From Solimonas variicoloris DSM 15731 (GTDB lineage: Bacteria; Pseudomonadota; Gammaproteobacteria; Nevskiales; Nevskiaceae): 64,000 nt of DNA. Below are positions 35,901 through 42,930 of this stretch, in pieces (the stretch's first letter is position 1; every line of letters starts with the position of its first letter). Made by a program: the position numbers and the translations under genes. Location: assembly GCF_000382285.1 (NCBI RefSeq), contig NZ_KB907941.1, positions 1 to 64,000 of the forward strand, in the 5' to 3' direction. Under the pieces are notes generated by a model that was not told where the DNA came from, searched no databases, and saw only the letters and a list, made by a program, of their open reading frames with translations.

Positions 35901-37199
35901 GGCGCCGTGCAGTACGGTCTGTGGGGCTGGAGCATCGCGCAGCGCTATCCGGCGACCTTGTTCCCCGATCCGACGCCGGACGATTTCGTGCCGGATCATC
36001 CGGAAAGCCTGCAGGTCGTGCCGCTCGAGGTCCGCAGCAACACCAAGCTGCTGGTCGTGCGCATCGTCGATGCGACGGCCAATGATCTCGATCTGTTCAT
36101 AGGTCTCGACGGCAATCTCAATGGCCGGCCGGATGTCGCCGAAAGCGCGTCCTTCTACTGCATGAGCGCCGACGACGACGCCGACGAGGAATGCGTGATC
36201 GTCGATCCGCAGCCGGGCAGCTACTGGATCGCCGTGCACAACTACGAGGGCAACGCCGCCGGCGACACGCACGCGCTGGTGGTGGCGCAGGTCAGGAACG
36301 GGGTCAACGGCCTGACCATGAGCGGCCCGGCCTCGACCACTTTCGGCGAGCCGTACGCGGTGGACATCGGCTGGAACCTGCCGGCACTGCGCTCCGCAGA
36401 TACCGCGTTCGCGGTGTTCTCGGCGCGCCCGCTCGACGCCGTCGGTACCGACAACGGCCCGTTCGGCATCGTCGAACTGGCGCGTACCGAGGATGGCGTC
36501 ACGGTGGACACGGAAACGACCGAGCTGCTGTCCGGCGCTGCGCTGCGCTACACGCTGCAGCTCGCCGGCAGCGCGCAGGCGACGACCGTCGACGTCGAGA
36601 TCCCGGAGCCGCTCAGCGTCGAATCCGCCGAGGGCGCCAGCGTCGACGGCGCGCGTCTGCGCTGGACGCTGCCCGCCGGCGCATCCGCCACGCAGTACGC
36701 GCTGGTGCTGGCGACGTCGGCGGTGCAGCTGACGCAGACCGTGGCGCTGCCCGTCGAGTACCGTCTCGGCGACGGCGAAGCCCGCGTCGCCGACGTCCCT
36801 TCCGTGCGCATCGAAGGCTATCCGCAGGCGCGCATCGACGGCGCTGCCAGCCTCGAGCTGCAGGCGCGGCGCGGCGAGACCCTGACGCTGACGACGGCGG
36901 GCAGCAGCGGCGCGCTCGACGGCGACACGCTGCAGTTCCGCTGGCAGCAGACCGCCGGCCCGGCCGCGCCGATCGTCAGCGCCCCGGACGGCGGCTACAC
37001 GCTGGCCATACCCGACGCCGCCGCCGGCCAGACGCTGCGCTACGCGCTCGTCGCCAGCAACGGGCGGCGCGAGTCCGAACCGGCGACGCTGAGCGTCACG
37101 GTCGCGGCCAGCGGCGGCGGAGGCGGCGGCGCCATGGACGCTGCCGGCCTGCTCGGCCTGCTGGCGGTCGCGGCGATCTGCCGGCGGCGACGATCCTGA
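29949..37199 (+). CDS. Giant fused double subtilase: dead S8 domain + active S8 protease, each with a sorting signal
   Basis: The frame runs 2416 residues without a stop. Part 1 (1-1156) has a signal peptide (MRHLLTGLVAALLATSTLGA), an S8 fold in which all catalytic positions are replaced (Asp by Ser157, His by Arg232, oxyanion Asn by Glu341, Ser by Val/Asp at 418-419), a long middle region, a cadherin-type motif DVNDN (1027-1031), an Ig-like domain and a GGGAW-hydrophobic-RRRTKR tail. Part 2 (from about 1143) begins with a second signal peptide ending PAHA and has an intact triad: Asp1362 (IDTGI), His1433 (NGHGTHTAST) and Ser1770 (GTSMASPHVAG), plus Asn1545, a PA-like insert near 1600-1690, beta domains and a final GGGGGG-hydrophobic-RRRR tail. 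It looks like two secreted, GlyGly-CTERM-type proteins now in one frame; a sequencing error that removed a stop is possible. ATG 29949 has GAAGGGG upstream. Confidence 0.85.
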   Translation: MRHLLTGLVAALLATSTLGASHTPPERLHRQTLGAASSSASASRYTLQLTDASLDDRKLGAALAKAAPGAKLRWRSRLWPQFAIVEAPEDSASRLQRIPGVSGVQLARYTPAAVARSTGKTTTAVPRPAPANSAALAELPLSNDPLAGNNVRVGIISTGIDYTHAALGGPGTQAAYDSAWANAAAPFDGFPTDVVVGGIDLAAESNLASRGRNPIDSKLPWEDRGFVYPTGRGTYLASIVHRLAPGAKLVALKGSAVFESEGARVLKYELEAIAAAFEAALDPNLDGDTSDHVDVLLYDDDAGSFAYYDPGSTSPSPDSMIAAMVAGVAARGIPVVVGSGELIFDTPYSIAHAGAVPDAVTVGGLQRISDADVVTSFSGRGPVRGTARFLKPELVSDSVSIDGATVGSADGMEVRTGVDAAAARIAAALAILKQQRPSLSSLELKAALVNTGTRDVGHEPAHPDQPADVSRSGLGRENLEGAIATPLLAWDEDTRQPSIYLGFKEVSGTQRYVRHLRIRNLSNQAQSYSLQVQRVGEKPGFSALKIEAPVSAQVPAGSSISIPVAFELDAAKLPPWTLRETGDFSAAKWSQAELSGYLVLSRPTAPDVAVSWLLMARAKTSITKFADTMRESYSSQFWQQYLGIDETFELTQDFRNDNLHAADFAVYPVVARVDYPEYDKQRASGNMLRYVGVRVFDEAGCSSGQKLSIAASFFSPAAIALANYFERGSQLLYWEITPNPFRSDVTTDTIGYGWVEIDAQGQPFTTYIDLTIPYDPSNPTGRYRRAKLPAKMASHTRNVVSEVCLDELYHDDVTSPAAFDARLRWVFSTDRDAIPRQENDLFLHNPMRPGYDALLREPDGSPSNYVERLGAAGGATLTLTGAKQDGGIGPMSEGRLYERDGFLLISLTDDFALFSPIDYSEVSSVAAPRADQTFSVREDAASGTVLGRIETDVEQFFGIGKTSEFYRLVLAGAVPGDPFSITDEGDLVLSNPAGLDHEMAATLIVPVYAQYGQALGVTVDLAVQVMDVNDNSPEWIGEGSALPDAATKTPYRVALGASFRDADGTPLTYTASDLPAGLALDAMTGDLHGTPTLAGDFSVTIKADDGERSAEKVLALKVRGTDVVHKDGGGAWSPAAGLLLVVMAGLRATLRRRTKRAGLVLGLLSAGILSAAGALPAHAAEEPSRPQPRSSTATALKGGAAAAHLRDEHGRALYFVHLKDEPLARYDGRLKNLAATSLAASAGRNATKRGVLDVKSARSIAYLDYLQARQASALSGIQRKIGRAAAPRQQFRIALNALTLYLSEAEAQSLRGLAAVRTVERAEPRYLQTDRGPQWIGARNVWAGVPAALPTQGEGIIVGVIDTGIRPEAPSFAAVGGDGYQHRNPLGDGVYLGDCVPRPDLCNDKLIGIVSYEEITSSYAHLREPNGIDYNGHGTHTASTVAGNVLSEVPIYNALGQLAQQSFPQISGVAPHANIVSYQVCFPGDGDPCVPDMTVLAVEHAIEHGVRVLNYSIGGPIRSPWESADGLAFLSAREAGIHVAVSAGNNGPDASTISSPGNAPWVTTVAASTHDRAYTSKTIGDFSGGVPPSTITGRGVTGGYTGGVVDAARYGDALCQAPFSAGTFAGQIVICSRGQNARVEKGANVLAGGAGGMILANVDSAADDVIEDFHVLPAIHVDFASGTALRNWLASDSGAPHLATISASAPAPDPSAADIVADFSSRGPALPYKDWTKPDIAAPGVNIYAAFSPDLLWPAEGVYPAPYGFLSGTSMASPHVAGTLALLAAAHPDWTPAEAQSALVATAKADMRTESGEAAGVFEVGTGRVRAEAALQAGLLLHEDATRYQAADPQSGGSPGTLNLPSLVAGSCVLQCRWIRTVRAARAGTYTASTSTDVPNTGIAVEPASFTLAAGQTQALTVTLAASGSASAGSVGGSVELRSDDATQPTLRFPVRAELRTSDVPAYTRITATGKQGTQRIEGLQSTGGAVQYGLWGWSIAQRYPATLFPDPTPDDFVPDHPESLQVVPLEVRSNTKLLVVRIVDATANDLDLFIGLDGNLNGRPDVAESASFYCMSADDDADEECVIVDPQPGSYWIAVHNYEGNAAGDTHALVVAQVRNGVNGLTMSGPASTTFGEPYAVDIGWNLPALRSADTAFAVFSARPLDAVGTDNGPFGIVELARTEDGVTVDTETTELLSGAALRYTLQLAGSAQATTVDVEIPEPLSVESAEGASVDGARLRWTLPAGASATQYALVLATSAVQLTQTVALPVEYRLGDGEARVADVPSVRIEGYPQARIDGAASLELQARRGETLTLTTAGSSGALDGDTLQFRWQQTAGPAAPIVSAPDGGYTLAIPDAAAGQTLRYALVASNGRRESEPATLSVTVAASGGGGGGAMDAAGLLGLLAVAAICRRRRS
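33330..33485 (+). other. Junction: internal C-terminal sorting signal overlapping a signal peptide
   Basis: These 52 codons hold GGGAWSPAAG, a hydrophobic stretch and RRRTKR (residues 1128-1156), the layout of a GlyGly-CTERM tail. They are followed at once by a second hydrophobic stretch ending LPAHA (1157-1179), a normal signal peptide. The basic RRRTKR would serve both parts. An in-frame ATG at 33375 could start a separate second protein, but no ribosome site precedes it. Confidence 0.65.
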
Positions 37200-37214
37200 A
37201 GCCAGAGGGGCAAC

Positions 37215-37242
37215 AAGGGCCGGCCACCGCTGGCCCTTTTTT
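37215..37242 (+). terminator. Rho-independent terminator after the double subtilase
   Basis: AAGGGCCGGC/GCTGGCCCTT (one G-T pair) with loop CACC is followed by a T run, 16 bases after the stop. Confidence 0.88.
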
Positions 37243-37357
37243 GTGGCCGCGTCAGCGCTGGCGAGGAAAGGGATGCGGCGCGTGCGGACGGCGGGCCGCC
37301 GCCCGCCGACGAACGGCCTGTCGGAAATTCATCACGGATGCTGCATCGCGGCAGAAA

Positions 37358-37373
37358 CATACGGTACAGTATG
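37358..37373. promoter_or_regulatory. Near-perfect palindrome upstream of acyl-CoA dehydrogenase
   Basis: CATACGGTACAGTATG matches its own reverse complement at 14 of 16 positions (CATAC-N-GTAC-N-GTATG). It lies 68 bases upstream of the dehydrogenase start. Shape and place suit a TetR-family operator for fatty acid genes. The regulator is not in the window. Confidence 0.45.
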
Positions 37374-37440
37374 GTCCATCGAATTTCGGGCGTTCCCGCG
37401 AACGCGCAAACCTTTTCCCTTTCAGATCCGGAGCTTTTCG

Positions 37441-39222
37441 ATGCCGCAATACACGCCCCCGCTGCGCGACATGCAGTTCGTCCTCCACGAGATGCTCAAT
37501 GTCGAGCAGGCCTTCAAGGAAATGCCGCCGCACGCCGACCTCGACGCCGACACCGTCAACTCGGTGATCGAGGAAGCCGGCAAGTTCGCCGCCAACGTCA
37601 TCTTCCCGCTCAACCAGTCCGGCGACGAAGAGGGCTGCACCTACGTCGGCGACGGCGTCGTCAAGGCGCCGAAGGGCTTCAAGGAAGCCTATGCGCAGTA
37701 CTGCGAGGCCGGCTGGCCGTCGCTGTCCTGCGACCCGGACTTCGGCGGCCAGGGCCTGCCGGAGCTGGTCAACAACGTGCTGTATGAAATGCTGAACTCG
37801 GCGAATCAGGCCTGGACCATGTACCCGGGCCTGTCGCACGGCGCCTACGCGGCGCTGATCGCGCGCGGCAGCGCCGAACTCAAGCAGACCTATCTGCCGA
37901 AGATCGTCTCCGGCGAGTGGACCGGCACGATGTGCCTGACCGAGCCGCATGCCGGCACCGACCTCGGCATCATCCGCACCAAGGCCGAGCCGAACGCCGA
38001 CGGCACCTACGCGATCTCCGGCACCAAGATCTTCATCTCGGCCGGCGAGCACGATCTGTCCGCCAACATCATCCACCTCGTGCTCGCGCGCCTGCCGGAC
38101 GCGCCGGCCGGCACCAAGGGCATCTCGCTGTTCATCGTGCCCAAGTTCATCCCGAACGCCGACGGCACGCCGGGCGAGCGCAATACCGTCAAGTGCGCGT
38201 CGATCGAGCACAAGATGGGCATCCACGGCAACGCCACCAGCGTCATCAATCTCGACGGCGCGAAGGGCTGGCTGGTCGGCGAGCCGCACAAGGGCATGAG
38301 CGCGATGTTCATCATGATGAACGGCGCGCGCCTCGGCGTCGGCATGCAGTCGCTGGGCCTCGGCGAAGTCGCCTACCAGAACTCGCTGGCCTATGCCCGC
38401 GAACGTCTGCAGTCGCGCGCGCTGACCGGTCCGAAGCTGAAGGACAAGCCGGCCGACCCGATCATCGTGCACCCGGACGTGCGCCGCATGCTGCTGACGC
38501 AGAAGGCGTACAACGAAGCCGGCCGCTTCCTGACCTACTGGGTCGGTCTGATGATCGATCAGTCGCACAAGCACACGGACGAGAAGGTCCGCGAGGACGC
38601 CGATGAGCTGGTCGCGCTGCTGACGCCGATCGTCAAGGCCTTCATCACCGACAACGCCTTCGAGAGCACCAATCTCGGCATGCAGGTGTTCGGCGGCCAC
38701 GGCTTCATCAAGGAGACCGGCGTCGAGCAGTACGTGCGCGACGCGCGCATCAACCTGATCTACGAAGGCACCAACACCATCCAGTCGCTCGACCTGATCA
38801 GCCGCAAGGTGCTGCTCGACGGCGGCAAGAAGCTGATGAAGTTCGGCAAGCTGGTGCAGGATTTCATCAAGGCCCAGGCCGGCACGCCGGAGATGAAGGA
38901 ATTCATCGAGCCGCTGATGGACATCGGCGACAAGGTGACGAAGCTGACCGCCGAACTCGGCCAGAAGGCGATGAAGAACCCGGACGAGCTCGGCGCCGCC
39001 GCGGTGCCGTACCTGCGCGTCGTCGGCCACCTCGTCTACTCGTATCTGTGGGCGCGCATGGCCGCCGTCGCGCTGGCCAAGCCCGAGGACGACTTCTACA
39101 AGGCCAAGCTGGCGACCGCGCGCTTCTACTTCGCCAAGCTGCTGCCGGAGACGGCGTACCAGATCCGTTCGGCGCGCGCCGGCAGCGACACGCTGATGGC
39201 GCTCGACGCGGCGCTGTTCTGA
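37441..39222 (+). CDS. Acyl-CoA dehydrogenase, 593-residue FadE/DmdC-like type
   Basis: This is a paralogue of the enzyme at 5472-7274. Blocks include WTGTMCLTEPHAGTDLGII, SGTKIFISAGEHDLSANI, GISLFIVPKFIPN, SIEHKMGIHGNAT, ARLGVGMQSLGLGEVAYQNS, MQVFGGHGFIKETGVEQY and LIYEGTNTIQSLDLISRK with the catalytic Glu position. The C-terminal helical extension (from about 440) is present. CGGAGC precedes the ATG at 37441; an upstream in-frame ATG at 37243 would run through the terminator and operator and was rejected. Likely long- or medium-chain beta-oxidation, single-gene unit. Confidence 0.94.
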   Translation: MPQYTPPLRDMQFVLHEMLNVEQAFKEMPPHADLDADTVNSVIEEAGKFAANVIFPLNQSGDEEGCTYVGDGVVKAPKGFKEAYAQYCEAGWPSLSCDPDFGGQGLPELVNNVLYEMLNSANQAWTMYPGLSHGAYAALIARGSAELKQTYLPKIVSGEWTGTMCLTEPHAGTDLGIIRTKAEPNADGTYAISGTKIFISAGEHDLSANIIHLVLARLPDAPAGTKGISLFIVPKFIPNADGTPGERNTVKCASIEHKMGIHGNATSVINLDGAKGWLVGEPHKGMSAMFIMMNGARLGVGMQSLGLGEVAYQNSLAYARERLQSRALTGPKLKDKPADPIIVHPDVRRMLLTQKAYNEAGRFLTYWVGLMIDQSHKHTDEKVREDADELVALLTPIVKAFITDNAFESTNLGMQVFGGHGFIKETGVEQYVRDARINLIYEGTNTIQSLDLISRKVLLDGGKKLMKFGKLVQDFIKAQAGTPEMKEFIEPLMDIGDKVTKLTAELGQKAMKNPDELGAAAVPYLRVVGHLVYSYLWARMAAVALAKPEDDFYKAKLATARFYFAKLLPETAYQIRSARAGSDTLMALDAALF

Positions 39223-39241
39223 AATCTCGCTGCAGCAACGC

Positions 39242-39271
39242 AAAAAGGGCCGGCATTCGCCGGCCCTTTTT
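39242..39271. terminator. Bidirectional rho-independent terminator
   Basis: AAAAAGGGCCGGC/GCCGGCCCTTTTT with loop ATTC has A and T runs on both sides. It serves the dehydrogenase on the plus strand and the ompW-like gene on the minus strand. Confidence 0.92.
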
Positions 39272-39286
39272 CGTTGGCGCCGTCCT

Positions 39287-39862
39287 TCAGAACTCGCCGA
39301 TCACGCGTATGCCGTAGCTGTCGGCCTTGTAGGAATCGCCGAACTCGTCTTTGTAGTCCATGCCGGTGTAGCTGGCGACGATCCAGCGCCAGCCGACTTC
39401 GAGCGTATAGCCGTAGGCATCGTCGAAATCGACGTCGGGCGCGATGTGATCGCCGTGGAACTTGATGGCCGTGTGCCAGACGCCGCCGGCACCGAGCCGC
39501 ACGCCGTTATCGAAGTGGTAGCTGCCGATCAGCTCGATCGGCACGCGCGACAGATAGATGTCGGCGTTCGAAGCCTTGGTCGTGACGTACTTGTAGCCGA
39601 CCGTGGCGCGCGCCGACCATTGTGGCGCCGGCCGCACATAGAAGCCGAGCGCCGCGCTGAGGCCCTCGCCGGCATCGACGCTCTGCTCGCTGTTGTCGTC
39701 GAAGTAGATGCGCGCGACCTCGTCGCCACCGAATTCGACGGCGCCCTGGACGGCGAAGCCGAAGTGGACCGGATAGTACGCCGGCGCCTGCTGCGCCCGG
39801 GCCGGCGTCGCGGCGGCAAGCGCCAGCACCCCTGCCAGTGCCGCGAAATGATGATGTTTCAT
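39287..39862 (-). CDS. ompW: OmpW family outer-membrane beta-barrel protein
   Basis: The 191-residue protein has a signal peptide (MKHHHFAALAGVLALAAATPARA) and eight amphipathic strands typical of OmpW: VGYKYVTTKASNADIYLSRV, PIELIGSYHFDNGVRLGAGG and TLEVGWRWIVASYTGMDY, ending in Phe as outer-membrane barrels do. OmpW forms a narrow hydrophobic channel. GGGAGA precedes the ATG. A longer in-frame extension to 40402 lies in the DUF3429 gene and was dismissed. Confidence 0.83.
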   Translation of the reverse strand: MKHHHFAALAGVLALAAATPARAQQAPAYYPVHFGFAVQGAVEFGGDEVARIYFDDNSEQSVDAGEGLSAALGFYVRPAPQWSARATVGYKYVTTKASNADIYLSRVPIELIGSYHFDNGVRLGAGGVWHTAIKFHGDHIAPDVDFDDAYGYTLEVGWRWIVASYTGMDYKDEFGDSYKADSYGIRVIGEF

Positions 39863-39960
39863 GGAATCTCCCTGTCGTGGATGCGCGCCCCCGAGCGCCC
39901 GGCGACGATAGCAGCGCGCGCGGCGGGCGGGCGACGCCGGCGCACGCGCCAGCGTGACGC

Positions 39961-40392
39961 TCAGCCCAGAACGAAACGCCAGGCGATGCAGACCAGTACG
40001 CCCAGCGTCAGGACGATGCGCAGACGAAAATAGCTGCTCATCGGATCGAGCTCGCGCTCGCGCCACAGTTCGGCGAGCCCCAGCAGCACAAAGACGCCGG
40101 CGAGCGCCGGCAGCGCCTCGCGGAACGGCAGCAGCGACGCGCCCCAGGCCAGCAGCATCAGGCCCGCCGACAACACCATGCCGAACAGGCCGGCCGGGTT
40201 CTCGGCGACGACCAGCGCCAGACCCCAGAAGCTGCCGGCCATGAAGGCCGCGATCATCGCCGCGTACAGCAGCCACGCGCGATCGAGCCAGTCCGGCGCC
40301 GTCTGCGGCGCCACGCTCAACCACAATGGACCGGCGACGAACGGCAGAAGGCCCGCGTAGCCGAGGGCGAACAACAGGCGTGGCAGATTCAT
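39961..40392 (-). CDS. DUF3429 membrane protein
   Basis: The 143-residue protein has about five membrane helices and the DUF3429 pattern LFALGYAGLLPFVAG, AAFMAGSFWGLAL and LLPFREALPALAGVFVLLGL. Function unknown. It is 98 bases upstream of ompW on the same strand and may share its transcript. Confidence 0.82.
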   Translation of the reverse strand: MNLPRLLFALGYAGLLPFVAGPLWLSVAPQTAPDWLDRAWLLYAAMIAAFMAGSFWGLALVVAENPAGLFGMVLSAGLMLLAWGASLLPFREALPALAGVFVLLGLAELWRERELDPMSSYFRLRIVLTLGVLVCIAWRFVLG

Positions 40393-40570
40393 CGCGGGGC
40401 ACCGGGCCGAAATCCTGCGGCAGCCTAGCGCGGCCGCGTGCCGATCAAAAGGGCGCCCGACGCAGGCCGGCACCGACGGGACGGCGCGGCCGCCCCGAGA
40501 GCACGCTGCCGCCGCTCGCATCGGCCGGCCGCCGGCCGCGAACGGCGCGCCGGATCGTCATCGCCGCCCG

Positions 40571-41152
40571 CTAGCGGGCGGCGCGGCGCGGCGGTTCGGC
40601 CGCCGGCTCGCCCTGGCGCCCGAGCTCGCCGAGCAGCGTGCTCAGATCCTCCGCATGCTCTTCCTCCTTGGCGAGGATCGCCTCCATCAGGCGCCGCGTC
40701 GTCGGATCGCGATCGCCGAGGTACTGGACGATCTCGCGATAGCTGTCGATCGCGATGCGCTCGGCAACCAGATCCTCCTCGAGCATCTGCACGATGTCCT
40801 CGCCTTCCACGTACTCGGAGTGGCTGCGGCCGAGCAGGCCGTCCGGCGAGAGATTCGGCCTGCCGCCGAGTTGCGTGATGCGCTCGGCGAGCTGGTCGGC
40901 GTGCTGCTGCTCCTCCTCGGCGTGTTCGAGGAATTCGGCGGCGACGCTCTTGGCATGGATGCCCGAGGCAGCGTGATGGTGGTCGCGATAGCGCAGCGTG
41001 CAGACGATTTCCGTGGCCAGCGCTGCGTTGAGCAGCGCGATGACCGCATCGCGGTCGGCGCCGTAGCCCTCGGTCACCGCGCCGCGCCGCAGATGCTCGC
41101 GCGCCCGGCGCCGGATCGTCTCGATATCGGTCAGGAACGGTTTGGCTGCCAT
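40571..41152 (-). CDS. Ferritin-like (bacterioferritin-related) diiron protein
   Basis: The 193-residue four-helix protein has the ferroxidase ligands of bacterioferritin-like proteins: LATEIVCTLRYRDHH, HAEEEQQHADQLAERI, EEDLVAERIAIDSYREIV and AKEEEHAEDLSTLL. The bacterioferritin haem Met cannot be confirmed from sequence alone. It probably stores or detoxifies iron. AAGGAG precedes the ATG. The sigma factor gene lies 95 bases upstream on the same strand. Confidence 0.87.
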   Translation of the reverse strand: MAAKPFLTDIETIRRRAREHLRRGAVTEGYGADRDAVIALLNAALATEIVCTLRYRDHHHAASGIHAKSVAAEFLEHAEEEQQHADQLAERITQLGGRPNLSPDGLLGRSHSEYVEGEDIVQMLEEDLVAERIAIDSYREIVQYLGDRDPTTRRLMEAILAKEEEHAEDLSTLLGELGRQGEPAAEPPRRAAR

Positions 41153-41247
41153 GGCTGGACTCCTTCGGCAGTGGTCGGTGCGGGCGATCCGCCGCTCCGG
41201 TCCACCTTGCCGCGCGGCGCTGAATCGCGCCTGACCGCGCAGTCCGC

Positions 41248-42135
41248 TCAGGGCGTGGCGAAACGGCGCAGCTTGTCGGGGTTGTGGATCACGTAGATGC
41301 CGCAAATGCGCAGCGCCGCATCGAGCTCGATCGCCATGGTCTGGATCGGCGTGCCGTCGGCGGTGCGCAGCAGCAATCCGGGCAGGCCGTTGATCCGCAA
41401 GGCTTCGACGCGCGTATCGGCGGGCAGCGGATGCTTGCGCAGCATGCCGGCGAAGACGCGCGCGATGCGCTCGCGACCGTCGATCGGAATGCCGATCGCG
41501 GCCACGCGCCGGCCGCCGTCGGAGATCAGCTGCGCGTCCTCGGCGAGCAGGGCCTTGAGCTGGTCGAGATCGCCGTCGCGGCTCGCGGCGAGGAAGGCCA
41601 GCGCCAGGCGCTCGCCCTGCGCCGGCGTCGCGGCATAGCGCGGACGCGCCCCGCGCAGATTGTCGCGCGCCCGCGACGCGAGCTGGCGGCAGGCCGCCGG
41701 ACTGCGCTGCAGGGTCGTGGCCACTTCGGCGAAGTCCACCTCGAAGACGTCGTGCAGCAGGAAGGCGGCACGTTCGAGCGGCGACAGTCTTTCGAGCGCG
41801 AGCAGGAACGCGTACGACAGATCGCTGGCCAGCTCGCTCGCCGCTTCCGGGCCGGGCACCCGCCAGGCCTCGTCGTCGGTCACCGGTTCCGGCAGCCAGG
41901 GTCCGAAGTACTGCTCGCGCCGGACCCGCGCCGACTTCAGCTGATCGAGGCACAGGCGCGTCACGGTGCGCGCCAGAAAGGCCCGCGGCGCCTGCACGGC
42001 CGCCGCGTCCGCCGCCTGCCAGCGCAGCCAGGCGTCCTGGACGACATCGTCGGCCTCGGCCTGCGATCCGAGCATGCGATAGGCCAGCCCGCGCAGGAAC
42101 GACCGCTGCGCTTCGAACGCAGCCGCGGCGCTCAT
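41248..42135 (-). CDS. ECF41-type RNA polymerase sigma factor (SigJ-like)
   Basis: The 295-residue protein has sigma-2 (RSFLRGLAYRMLGSQAEADDVVQDAWLRW) and sigma-4 (LSPLERAAFLLHDVFEVDFAEVATTLQRSPAACRQLASRAR) regions, plus a C-terminal SnoaL-like domain. The three ECF41 marks are there: WLPEP between the regions, a DGG motif (SDGGRRVAA) and NPDKL at the end. In ECF41 factors the C-terminal domain modulates activity instead of an anti-sigma factor. The usual partner (a carboxymuconolactone decarboxylase, oxidoreductase or epimerase gene) is not adjacent here. Confidence 0.93.
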   Translation of the reverse strand: MSAAAAFEAQRSFLRGLAYRMLGSQAEADDVVQDAWLRWQAADAAAVQAPRAFLARTVTRLCLDQLKSARVRREQYFGPWLPEPVTDDEAWRVPGPEAASELASDLSYAFLLALERLSPLERAAFLLHDVFEVDFAEVATTLQRSPAACRQLASRARDNLRGARPRYAATPAQGERLALAFLAASRDGDLDQLKALLAEDAQLISDGGRRVAAIGIPIDGRERIARVFAGMLRKHPLPADTRVEALRINGLPGLLLRTADGTPIQTMAIELDAALRICGIYVIHNPDKLRRFATP

Positions 42136-42279
42136 GCCGGCCGTTCCGCCGCCAGCGCCGGCGCGCCGGCCGCCTTCATTGCCGCGATCACCCTCTGCGC
42201 TGACTGCATCGCCGCTTCCGGCATTCGTCCCGCCTGAAGACGAGGCAGGCCGCCGCGCTGTGACATGCCGCGGCGCGCT

Positions 42280-42930
42280 TCAGCCGAAGCGACGGTCGGC
42301 GACGAACGGATTGTTGCGGCGCTCTTCGCCGAAGCTCGACAGCGGACCGTGCCCCGGCACGAAGCGGATCTCGTCGCCGAGCGGAAACAGGCGCTCGCGA
42401 ATCGAGCGCACCAGATCCTCGTGGTTGCCGCGCGGAAAGTCGCTGCGGCCGATGCTGCCGGCGAACAGCACGTCGCCGACGAAGGCGAGCTGCGACGGCG
42501 CGTGGTGAAAGACGACGTGACCCGGCGTATGGCCGGGACAATGCAGCACGTCGAGGCGCAGACTGCCGAGTTCGACGGTGTCGCCCTGCGCCAGCCAGCG
42601 GTCCGGCGTGAACGGGCGCGCCGGCGGAAAGCCGTAGCGCGCCGCCGCATCCGGCAGCGCGTCGATCCAGAACTGATCGTCGGGGTGCGGTCCTTCGATC
42701 GGTACGCCAAGACGTTCGGCGAGATCGGCGACGCCGCTGGCGTGATCGAGATGGCCATGCGTGACGAGCAGCTTGTCGATCGTCACGCCGTGATGGCGCG
42801 CGCGTTCGAGCAGGCGCTCGATCTCGCCGCCGGCGTCGATGAAGGCGCCGCGCATCGTCGCCTCGTCCCAGACCAGCGAGCAGTTCTGCTGGAACGGCGT
42901 GACCGGAATGATTTCGCAGCGCAGGCTCAT
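42280..42930 (-). CDS. MBL-fold metallo-hydrolase (YcbL/glyoxalase II-like)
   Basis: This 216-residue hydrolase has the metal motif THGHLDHASG, then the later ligands HCPGHTPGHVVF and LFAGSIGRSDFPRG, and FVPGHGPLSSFGEER. This is the pattern of glyoxalase II-like thioester hydrolases such as YcbL. Its ATG overlaps the mscS stop (ATGA), so the two are co-translated. Confidence 0.93.
   Translation of the reverse strand: MSLRCEIIPVTPFQQNCSLVWDEATMRGAFIDAGGEIERLLERARHHGVTIDKLLVTHGHLDHASGVADLAERLGVPIEGPHPDDQFWIDALPDAAARYGFPPARPFTPDRWLAQGDTVELGSLRLDVLHCPGHTPGHVVFHHAPSQLAFVGDVLFAGSIGRSDFPRGNHEDLVRSIRERLFPLGDEIRFVPGHGPLSSFGEERRNNPFVADRRFG

Noticed and set aside
36500-37112. CRISPR-like or tandem DNA repeats in the end of the subtilase gene
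   Set aside because: The similarity is from GC-rich codons in beta-domain sequence; there is no regular unit or spacer.
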